From NCBI GenBank assembly GCA_033725935.1, contig MU867065.1, forward strand, positions 496,001-560,000: DNA of 64,000 nucleotides, read 5' to 3'. Of this stretch, positions 24,242 to 33,060 are shown one piece after another (position 1 is the first letter of the stretch; each line of letters begins with the position of its first letter). The translations under genes were made by a program, and so were the position numbers. The notes beneath the pieces were generated by a model. That model was not told the origin of the DNA, did no database searches, and saw nothing but the letters and a program-made list of their open reading frames with translations. The stretch comes from Cladorrhinum sp. PSN259. Its lineage: Eukaryota > Ascomycota > Sordariomycetes > Sordariales > Podosporaceae.

Positions 24242-27135
24242 TTATGTACCCTCAGGAGCCATTTGTAGCGAATCCATAAACCTCCTCGCCCTTTTGCCTA
24301 ACCGTCTAGGGTCTACTCCATTTTGTAAAAGCAGCCCCACGATCGTCCTATCACCCTTCAGCACCGCCCGTTGGAGCGCGACTTTGCCGTAGGTGCCGAC
24401 ACGTGCTCCCCTTTCTAGGAGTAGCCTGACGGTGATCTCATGGCCGTTTGATACCGCCGCCAGGAGCGCGGCTCCACCGTGAGTGTTGATGTCTGCTCCG
24501 TTCTCTAATAGTAGCCGAATAATGGCGTCGTAGCCTCTCGATGCCGCCGCCTGGAGCGCAGCCCCATCCCGAGCGTTAACGTCTGCTTCGTTCTGTAGCA
24601 GCAGCTGGATAACAGCTGCGTGGCCTCTCGATGCCGCCGCCTGGAGCGCAGCCCCATCCCGAGCGTTAACGTCTGCTTCGTTCTGTAGCAGTAGCTGAAT
24701 AATAGCTGCGTGGCCGTTCAATGCCGCCGCTTCAAGCGCGGCTCCACCATAAGCCTTAACGTCTGCCCGATTCTCTAACAGCAACCTAACAATGGTCTCG
24801 TGTCCCTTACCAGCCGCTAGAGGAAGCGGGGCTTCCTGCCATCTATTTTTTGCGTTGACGTCTGCTCCACTCTTCAGTAGTAGTAAAACCAGTGTCTCAT
24901 AACCTTTCGACGCCGCCTCCTGAAGTGTGGTTGTATGATATTCCGCTGTTATGTTGACGTCTGCTCCATATTCCAGCAGCAGTCTCACAAGTACTTCGTG
25001 ACCCGTTAATGTCGCCCCTCGAAGCGCGGTTCCCTCATTTCCAACGGCGTTCACGTTTGCTCCCCTCGCTAGCAGCAGTCTAACCACGGTATCGTGACCC
25101 CCCGAGGCCGCTCGAATAAGGGCAGTTCCGTAGTATCCATGTTTGTTAACGTCTGCTCCGTTCTCCAGCAGTAATTCGACAAGCGCCTGGCGACCCTTCG
25201 ATGCCGCACACTGGAGCGCGTTTCCGATGAGCTTACTACCCATTTGATTGATTTCTGCTCCATACTCCAACAGCAGCCTGACAAGTGCCTCATAACCGTT
25301 CAGTGCCGCCCAGGCTATCACCCCATGAGCGTTAACGTCTGCCCCGTTCTCTAGCAGTAGTCTGACGAGTGCTTCGTGACCCTTCCGTACCGCCACCTCG
25401 AGCGCGGAATGGGGTTCTTTAAACTTGGTGTGAACGTATTTTTTGACGTCTGTTCCTTTTTTCAGGAGTAGCCTGGCAACTGCCTCGTGCCCCCCTGAAA
25501 TCGCTTTCAGGAGCGCCATCCCACCCTGCGATTCAAGGTCTGCTCCGCTATCCAATAACAGACTAACAACCGCTTCGTGCCCCCCTAGGGCCGCATTATC
25601 CAGCGCGGTTTCCCAAGATCCTTTTTTCTCATTGGCGTCTGCTCCACTCTCCAGCAGCAACCTAACGACAGCCTCGTGTCCCCGTAAGGCCGCCACCTCA
25701 AGCGCAGTTGCCCGGTACCCATGTCTTGTGTTAATATCTGCTCCTTTCTCCAGCAGTAACTTGACGAGGGCCACATGACCCCCTGAGGCTGCGGCGTAGA
25801 GCGCGGTTGTGGCGGTTGCACCGATCTCTAGCAGCAGCTTAACAAGTGCTTCGTGGCCTCCTGAAGCCGCTCCCTCGAGTGCGTTTCTGCCTTGTCCATC
25901 TGTTTCGCCGACGTTCGCTCCATTCTCCAGCAGTAACCTGACGATGGCCTCGTGACCTTTCGATGCTGACTCCCAGAGCGCGCCGTATCCGCTTCTTCCG
26001 TAGATACCCGAGCCATATTTTAGAAGTAGCCGTACTATCGCCTCGTGGCCTCTTCCCGCTGCCACTCGAACCAGCCTTGGAATTTTACGACTCAAGCTGA
26101 CCTTTGCTGTCTCCTTGAACAATAACCGCATGATCGTCTCGTTCCCGGTTTTGGCTGCGAAATCAATTACCACATGTTGATAAGAAGCCTTCAAACCAAC
26201 GTCCGCTCCCTTCTCTAACAACAACTGTACCAGCTCCTCGTGTTCCGCCGAGGCTGCATAATACAGCGCTGTTTTTCCGTTGCAGGATTTCGAATTGACG
26301 TCGGATCCTTCCCGTAGTAGTATTCCTGCTGCCACCGAATGACCTTTCATGGCCGAAAGATGTAGCGGGATATGGCCGTCCTTGTTTTTGCTGGCGACGC
26401 AACCGCCTCTTAATATGATCATTTCCACAACCGGCCCATCCCCTGATAGTGCAGCATCATGTAGTACTGAGTTTTCACGGCTGTCCTTTGCTCCAATGTC
26501 GGATCCCTCGTCGAGCAGCAGTCCCACGAATTCAGCTCTGCCTTCTATTGCCGCGATATGCAGCGCTGTCTTTCCATCTTCGGACCTCTTTCCAATATCG
26601 GCTCCATTATTAAGGAACCATCTTAGTGCCGGTTGGCTCCCGTTTTGTACTGTAATAAGCAGGCATGCATCCGCCAGTGACTGTTCCCGGGCTAGCATTG
26701 ACTCTTGAACAAGCAGGTTGGCTCGGTCCTCCAGCCCTTCTTGTATGTTGTATGTTCTCTTGTGAATGTTGAGCATGTGCCTGCGCAGGTTGTCTGCTCG
26801 TGGGGTACCCTTGAACTTGCATTTGGCGAAAGGGCAGAAAAGCTTCGCACTGACGCTTTCGTGCGTCGTCTTGTGCCTATTGAGGTCGGCTCTCAGTCCG
26901 AATCCCTTGGGGCATCTGTCACAACGATAAGGCCGAGAATGGGTTTTCGAATGACGGCTGATGGTTCACAGTTAGCATTCAGGATTAATCGAGTGAAGGG
27001 ATAAACACGGGGTATATACTTTAGTTGGCCGCGTGTTATGAACGTTTTGTCACAGTCGTCGCATGCAAAAGGGCGACAGACGGCTGCCGTTTGGTTGAGG
27101 TTGAATATGTTAGGGGATACGTCGAGGTCCATCAT
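24242..27135 (-). CDS. C2H2 zinc-finger plus ankyrin-repeat protein
   Basis: Two exons on the minus strand, 27135-27020 and 26957-24242 (intron 62 bases), encode 943 residues. The intron splits the first zinc finger; joining it restores three C2H2 fingers: Cys25/Cys28/His41/His45, Cys51/Cys54/His67/His71 and Cys80/Cys85/His99/His104. After a linker, about 25 ankyrin repeats fill the protein from roughly residue 145 to the end. The last five repeats are 30 residues long rather than the usual 33, and two neighbouring ones are almost identical in DNA. N-terminal fingers suggest nucleic-acid or protein binding, and the ankyrin stack a large protein-binding surface; the partner is unknown. It is divergent from a second zinc-finger gene 346 bases away. 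I cannot name an ortholog. The exon structure is well supported because the splice exactly completes finger 1. Confidence 0.9.
24533..24692 (-). repeat. 90-bp tandem duplication of one ankyrin repeat
   Basis: About 70 bases starting at 24533 recur essentially identically 90 bases further on, at 24623. The two copies encode the same ankyrin unit (AALQAAASRGH/Y...NEADVNARDG). Neighbouring repeats are much more diverged, so this duplication or conversion is recent. Confidence 0.85.
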
Positions 27136-27481
27136 CGCGTTTGATACAAGGTAAACACCGCTAAGAAGACGTGACAGCGAGACTTGTCCGAGTGTGCAGT
27201 TCTGTCGGGTGGTATAAACGTGCCGAAGTTCTCCAGAAGCCGATGTTCACCACAAAGATGCGTACCAGTAGGCTGAAGTAGAGTGGGTTACTCTGCGCCT
27301 CCCAAGCTTTCCTACCCCTGCTTCTTCCAACAGTGCTGGCATGTAAATTGGTGAGAAATGATATTTAGGAAGCTGTTCCCCCTCGTTGGGGAAATTCAAG
27401 AATCCAGTATCCCAAACGACTTCGCGCAACCCAGAGAACGAATCACTGATCACTTCCAAACCCTCTCACATTTTTTCCACC
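27136..27481. promoter_or_regulatory. Bidirectional promoter between two zinc-finger genes
   Basis: 346 bases separate the start codons of the divergent zinc-finger/ankyrin gene (minus) and zinc-finger/FG-repeat gene (plus). The plus-strand end has a pyrimidine-rich leader (CACTTCCAAACCCTCTCACATTTTTTCCACC) directly before the ATG. No clear TATA box is seen. Confidence 0.5.
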
Positions 27482-28636
27482 ATGTCGGATTACGTGGACA
27501 ACGCCCCCTCTACCACGTCGGGTGAAGACAAACCGCCAATCAACGGCGTTGGGTAACTTTTTTTTTTTCCGCTGACGCGAGTATGCCTCTCTTTCAGTAG
27601 TTTGCAAACGTCTACAGGCGGGACCCTCAACTTCCTATTGGTCGTACCCGGCGCGCCCGACGCCCCTGACTCCCTCGAGTTGGCCCTCCCATTTGCCGAA
27701 CCTAACGCCCTTGGTTCCACGACAGGCGCCCCTGGTTGCACGGCAGACGCCCTCGCCCTCACCCTCGCCCTCGGCTTCAACTCAGGCACCTCTGGCACCT
27801 CTGGCACCCACCCATTCGCCGAACCTAACACTCTTGGTTTCACGACAGGTGGCCCTGACGCCCTCGCCCTTGGCTTCAACTTAGGTACCTCTGGCACCTC
27901 TGGCCCCGACCCTAACGCCTTTAACCTCGCCTCCGGTCTCGGGCTCGGCGCCTTCAGCTTAAACGTCTCCAATGCCCCTGGCTTCGAGTTTGGTACCTCT
28001 GGCACCTCTGGCTCCGACCCTAACGCTTTCAACCCCGCCTACGGTTTCGGGCCCGGCGCCTTTAGCTCCGATCTCAACGCGTTCAACCTTACCTCCGGTT
28101 TCGAGCGCAGTGCCGCCGGCTTCAACGCCAACACATTCGACCTCACCTCCAGTTTCGGGCTCGGTACCTCTAACTCCGACCCTAACGCATTCAACCTTAC
28201 CTCCGGTCTCGGGCCCGGCGCCTCTGGCTCCGACCTCAACGCTTTCAACCCCGCCTACGGTCTCGGGCCCGGCGCCTTTGGCTCCGATCTCAACGCGTTC
28301 AACCTTACCTCCGGTTTCGAGCGCAGTGCCGCCGGCTTCAACGCTAACACCTTCGGCCTTACCCCCAGTTTCGGGCTCGGCATCTCCGATTCCGTTCCGG
28401 GCGGGCTCAGCTTCGGCCCAGGTTCTGTCCCCGCAGGCAGTGCTTCCCGCTCTACTCCCGACCGCTTTGTCTGCGAATATCAAGGTTGTTCTGTAACATT
28501 TAGTCGTCTGACCGACCGAGCACGCCATATGCGGAAGCATCTTCCTTTGACCTACTCCTGTGAACATGAGCACTGCAACTACAAAACCTATCGTTGCGAC
28601 AAGCTCAAGGCTCATCGAAGCAAGCATCATGGATAA
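27482..28636 (+). CDS. Zinc-finger protein with Phe/Gly/Asn-rich tandem repeats
   Basis: Exon 1 is 27482-27552 and exon 2 is 27598-28636 (intron 45 bases with a T-run), giving 369 residues; GG at the end of exon 1 plus T of exon 2 keeps the frame. The N-terminus is short and acidic. Residues from about 45 to 290 are low complexity, built of units resembling NAFNLTSGFGLG separated by GSDP or GTSGTSG, with many FG or GF pairs reminiscent of nucleoporin-type disordered regions. The C-terminal 58 residues hold two C2H2 fingers (CEYQGC...HMRKH and CEHEHC...HRSKH). The repeats include a 216-base duplication. Codons are strongly C-biased, so antisense frames are also open. Function unknown; zinc fingers at the end suggest nucleic-acid binding. 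Shares its upstream region with the zinc-finger/ankyrin gene. Confidence 0.8.
28022..28380 (+). repeat. 216-bp period duplication inside the FG-rich gene
   Basis: The block beginning at 28022 (NAFNPAYGFGPGAF...) recurs at 28238 (NAFNPAYGLGPGAF...), a 72-codon period with very few differences, including the rare segment FERSAAGFNANTF in both copies. Confidence 0.85.
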
Positions 28637-29152
28637 GATGGTACATCCTGAAGATGCTTCTACTAAGAGAAAGACGTTGATCGTGGGAGCATATTTTGTA
28701 AGGGGGCGTGTATGGCGGGCGGCAGTGTGCGTAAGCGGGATGAGTGGGGAACGAGGTTATCGATTAAATAGCAGTGGGAAAGTTTCTAAATACGATGCAT
28801 ATCAGCCTTCCCAGACCTTCTCTACTCTTAATTCTGGTGCAGATCTCCCTTATGTCCATCACCGTCGCGAAGTGCCAAGGTTTTTAGTCCAGAGCTGGAG
28901 CATCTGGTGTGTCCCGACCAACAGCCAATGGCAACCGTTGATGCCACTACGGCCGAATATTCCGGTCGACGTCCCAAAAGTAGTCATAATCGGTGTTCTG
29001 AACCCCTCGTAATCCACCTTGATTCCTTCTGTGTGAACGGATTTCTTGTTATACTGCGGGCAGGCGGCCAACCGCTGCGACACAGTTGGCACCGTCTGCC
29101 GTTTTCTGCATCATTAACAGATGGTAAAAGGGAGCCGTTTCTTGATCCCAAG
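28637..29152. other. Intergenic, no gene recognised
   Basis: Downstream region of the zinc-finger/FG-repeat gene; short frames only, no recognisable domain. Confidence 0.5.
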
Positions 29153-29255
29153 ACATACCGAATTCATCACTCGTTTGTTCCAAAAGATAACATCAGAAAG
29201 GCCCGACTAATTCATTCAGGTGGTTCACCACTGGGGAATCCATGTTGCTGTATGT
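29153..29255 (+). pseudogene. 5S rRNA relic
   Basis: The 3' two thirds line up with the intact 5S gene at 52096-52215: GATAAC, then GGCC, GACTAAT, and GGTGG.TCACCACTGGGGAATCC ending in TGTATGTTTT. The 5' end starts with ACATAC but about 19 bases of the following arm are missing, and the helices are mismatched. It is therefore a decayed copy and not expected to make functional RNA, although the T-run that would end a Pol III transcript is still there. Confidence 0.75.
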
Positions 29256-29972
29256 TTTGCTCCACACTTATTTGACTCTATCCACATGTCTTGGCAGAAC
29301 CCTTCTTCTTCAACTTTGTCTTGGGCGCACCCTATATCCTATGACTACCAGGAAGAAGACCTTTTACATTTGTTTATTGAGACATCTAATCTTATATTGG
29401 GCTGGACATGATGGCGCGAAGAGAGGAAGGTTTCAGTCTTGTAACTTGTGGGTTATGTTTGGATCTGTCTACAGATGGAGTGAATTACACCACCTCGAAG
29501 AAGGAAAATGACATGTTTGCTCTGACAAAATTGCGGCACTGGATTAAGGAGCCTAACTTCTGAAAGAGTTTCCTTCCCCAGAAAGCTGATCAATTGCCAA
29601 GACTGGTTTCAGATAGTAGCTAGGTACGCAAGAACAAAGGCAGAACGTCCCAGCAATGGCATTGAAAGAAAATCACAATCCCTTTGTTCCTCCCATGAAA
29701 CAAAGAACCATAGTTTAACACAAGTTGTTTTGGCAACCAGATACACATACACAACCATTCTATTTCGTACCTACGGACTTTACACAGCACAACCACTTCC
29801 ACACAAATGGCTCTGACTCAAAGATAATGATGTGTATACCACAATATAAAAAGTAATCATGTTAAAGCACACATTCCTACTTCCAAAAAATCCCAACCCA
29901 AGGAATCATGTCTATAAAACCGCCCACAATACCTCCTATTCATTAACTTCATCAACCTAGCAAACCATCACA
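29256..29972. other. Intergenic, no gene recognised
   Basis: AT-rich toward the right end, with short frames only. The last 60 bases hold the TATA-like element of the next small gene. Confidence 0.5.
29913..29919 (+). promoter_or_regulatory. TATA-like element of the 90-residue gene
   Basis: TATAAAA 60 bases before the ATG at 29973, followed by a C/A-rich leader typical of fungal genes. It supports the reality of the small gene. Confidence 0.5.
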
Positions 29973-30245
29973 ATGGCATCTTCAGTACCCCAAACCCAAA
30001 CCCCAGCCCAAACTTCTGAGCAGAAAATCCCCCACTACCACCTAATCCTTTACGCGGATTGCCACATGCACAAGGTAATCCGCCAGTGCGTGCAGCTGTT
30101 CGATAAAGACTGCAAGTGCGGCGAGGACCCAGATCACCCGGCGCACGAGGAGGAGCACAGGTATACTGTGCTCCAACAAAATAGTCCCCCCGATCATAAG
30201 TGCAACTATGACTGGTACGAAGGGTGGAGGGTTAATACTCTGTGA
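29973..30245 (+). CDS. Small His/Cys-rich hypothetical protein
   Basis: Single-exon frame for 90 residues. After a Gln/Pro/Thr-rich start it has a dense set of His and Cys (ADCHMHK, QCVQLF, CKCGEDPDHPAHEEEH, DHKCNYDWYEGW), which could bind a metal. There is no signal peptide. A TATA-like box 60 bases upstream and an ATG in good context (CACAATGG) support expression. I do not recognise the family; similar small proteins occur in fungal genomes without known function. Confidence 0.6.
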   Translation: MASSVPQTQTPAQTSEQKIPHYHLILYADCHMHKVIRQCVQLFDKDCKCGEDPDHPAHEEEHRYTVLQQNSPPDHKCNYDWYEGWRVNTL

Positions 30246-30868
30246 ATTTCGTCTTGAGTTGAGTCTGGTATTACTAAGACTTATCTCTAAGGTAAGGTGG
30301 TTGACTTTTGCCAGTGGTTAGGGTATATTAGATTGGATTCACTCTTATAGTTGATGTCTTTTCTTTCCAATACAGTTCACACTATATACACACATATATA
30401 TATATTTATACATGTACAAAAATTACCTTCTCCGTACTATAATTCCTTGTTAATTGTTGCAAGCCCAAATGAGCGATTTGAAAGACAAGAGAACATGAAA
30501 ATTGAAATCACTGACACTTATTACAATATCCGACATTGTTTTAAAAGACTTGGAACTCACTTCTTTAATATCAAAGCTGACTTACTTTTTGTTGGACAGC
30601 ATCGACATTACTTACCACTTGGCACTTGACAAGATTTGTCACCTGATAACTACATGTAGAAAACCTCGACAGACTTAACAGACGCAGTATTCCAACAAAA
30701 CTCAAAAAAGCTCAACAATTCATTTTATATCCGAAAAACTAGCACCACACAAATATATCTCCAATTTCAAAATTGCATGGATCCTATGATATCCCACCCA
30801 ACAACATTAAGAACCTCAACCACAAACTAACATCACACAACCGAACAATTAAATCATCATCATCATCA
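30246..30868. other. Intergenic, AT-rich
   Basis: Contains a TA-rich stretch near 30388-30405; no gene recognised. Confidence 0.5.
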
Positions 30869-30961
30869 GCCCGCATGGCTCAGTGGTAGAGCGTGTCACT
30901 TGTACTTTCTTCAAAAAAAAAAGTCATGATAAGGTCGCTAGTTCGATTCTGGCTGTGGGCA
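30869..30961 (+). tRNA. tRNA-Thr (anticodon TGT) with intron
   Basis: Acceptor stem GCCCGCA pairs with TGTGGGC, followed by discriminator A. The D arm is GCTCAGTGGTAGAGC (A box). The anticodon stem TGTCA pairs with TGATA, with loop CT-TGT-A...A. The T arm GCTAG-TTCGATT-CTGGC contains the B box. A 21-base intron (30905-30925, A-rich) sits one base after the anticodon, the normal position. The T-run at 30993-30997 would terminate Pol III. Confidence 0.93.
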
Positions 30962-31369
30962 AGTGAAAAAATGAGATCAATTCTTTGTTGAATTTTTGAT
31001 TGGAATGTTGCGTCTGTCTTGTCCCCCCTTTTTTGGTGGTATACTGCTTCGACTAACAGGGATGGATCACAGGGTGGTCAAACGGGGGTTAAAGGACTGA
31101 CTGATTGATGGAGAGAGAGTTGCTTGGTTTTGTTTGTTTTGTTCACTGAGAGTCTTTGTTTACAAAAGGATATGCGCGGAATCCTTCACCCTGTATCTAG
31201 CTTTTTCTCTTTCCCTCCATCTCTATCTCACTATTCGCTGAATTCAGCTAATTACTGCCAGAAGCTCGCTCGTCCCTAATTCTTATCCCTGCCATGATCA
31301 CAGTCATGACATATTCGTGGAACATTCCTTCCATCACAACCCTAGCAGATACCCACGGATACAGAAAAC
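30962..31369. other. Intergenic between tRNA-Thr and the APH-type kinase gene
   Basis: Holds the Pol III termination T-run at 30993-30997 and then ordinary intergenic sequence; no gene recognised. Confidence 0.5.
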
Positions 31370-32479
31370 TTAAAAAAGGAGTGCGTCGAGGTATCTGTCA
31401 TCCTCAGCACTAGGATCCCGCACTCCTATCATGCCCGGGAAGCCAGCATCGTACGCAGTACCATACCGGATGAGGATACCAGCCTTGGCCGCAAGTTTGA
31501 TGAGTCTTGTCTCAGACTCCGAAACGCCCGTGTTGTCGACAAAATCCCTCCAGAATGCGTCCCTCAGCTCGTCCGCGTTGTCAAACCATTTCCACCCCCC
31601 GGAGCTCATGTTGCCGAGGGCATTCTCCAGCGCGTACAGCGTAAAGCCAAAAGGTTGGATACTGGCGTCAGCCCAGTCGATAACGCCCGTGAGTTCACCG
31701 GTATGGGGGTTGACCAGGATGTTCATCTCGTTGAGGTCGCTGTGAGTGAGGACCAAGGGGTAATTACCGTCAAGGAGAGCTGGCAGTAACGAATCTCGCT
31801 GCACTTCGCTGACGACCGGCAGAAAACGCTCGGGGAGGGTCTCGGCTAGGTATTCGAATCTGGCGCGGCACTCCTCTTTGATAGCGGGCAAATCGACCAA
31901 ATGTGAAACCGCTGCTGCACCCTTCAGCCACGCTTGCGCAAAGAAACTGTCGTGTTCGTATTAGTCACTCGACCCGGTTGAAAGGCCGGGACCGTGACGG
32001 GCCACTGCACTGCAGGACGGCATAAAAAAACAAACCTACCTAGCTAAGTCACGCACGGTATTCAACCGCTGGTGGGCTTCGAGGGACATACGGGCCATAA
32101 CAAACGTCTCTCCCGGGAGCTTATCCATCTCGTACACCGCGAGCGGCGAACGGCCCAGGCTTGTGTTAGTAGTGCCGACCCACCCAAGGCTAGTAGAACC
32201 GCCAGGCACGACATCTCCGTGGATCTCTTTGGCCAGCTTCAGCATAGTCACGTCCAGCAAGGCGCTTTGTTCCCTGAACTGGACCACTTTGTCACCGGCC
32301 GCGGCCCGCCCTACAATCACCGTGTAGCTGTTCGATCCCTGAATGGGAGCGGGCTGGATCTGGCCTCCTGGATATCTTTGGCGGACGAATTCGTCACATT
32401 GGGACCTGGATGATGACGCCCCTGCTTCTGCAAAAAAGTTCCTGATGGCGCTATCGAGAGTATAGACGACGAAAGGCAT
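31370..32479 (-). CDS. APH (aminoglycoside phosphotransferase)-type small-molecule kinase
   Basis: Kinase-fold phosphotransferase of the APH/choline-kinase superfamily, very common in fungi and mostly of unknown substrate. Exons 32479-32040 and 31946-31370 (intron 93 bases, branch-like CTAATAC near its end) give 338 residues. The catalytic Brenner motif is HSDLNEMNIL (HxDxxxxN) and the metal-binding loop is VIDWADA. Upstream lie the nucleotide-binding lobe and the linker YEMDKLPGETF. Both catalytic Asp residues are present, so it should be active. The frame extends upstream to 32743, but the ATG at 32479 starts the conserved part. The name does not imply antibiotic resistance in a fungus. Confidence 0.87.
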
Positions 32480-33060
32480 GGCTGACAGACGGTTGCTGGC
32501 GCGAGTTGACGAGCGTGCTCCCTGAATGTGTCGACGATCGTTGTTTGCCGGGCGGAAAATGTTCTGGGCCACGAATAAACGGAGTTGTAAAGGCAACAGG
32601 CTGGGATTTGCACGATCAACGATAGCCCCGCACAGTATGTGAAAATGGGGTGGTCGGGGTTTATGGTTTGTTCCAAACTGTCGGGTCCTTTTTTCGCGAT
32701 CAGATGGCAGATTCCGTGCCCTCCAGTGTTCTCCTGAGGTCAATTAGTCGTGTTCGGCGATGATTCGGCCGCCATCCCACGTCGAGATTCGGAACAAGTT
32801 ACACCACCTATCCCTTCAGAACTGACTCTTCCGTCATTCCTTTATCTGAAGCAAATTTAACAATCAACCATTTTTGTGGCTATATCTACAGACTGTTCGT
32901 TTTGTTGCTCACACTACCAGAGTATTTGCAAGTCTCAGGATGGATGACAGGAGATGTCAAGAAACACCCTACAAGATGGCGATGGTAACATAGTTATTAC
33001 GCTTATCGCTGACTACTTTACGCCACAAGCAACACAACCAATCCTATCTAGTAGCATAGT
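32480..33060. other. Intergenic between the APH-type kinase and BLM10 genes
   Basis: Promoter of the kinase gene and 3' region of BLM10, both on the minus strand. No other gene seen. Confidence 0.5.

Noticed and set aside
27490..28630. Long open frames antisense to the FG-repeat zinc-finger gene (180 and 223 codons)
   Set aside because: They arise from the C-biased repeats of the sense gene and give only Glu/Gly/Ala/Val repeats; the sense strand ends in two proper zinc fingers.
31370..32479. Antibiotic-resistance gene by name (aminoglycoside phosphotransferase)
   Set aside because: Fungal APH-fold kinases form a large family with unknown small-molecule substrates; the fold gives no evidence of resistance.
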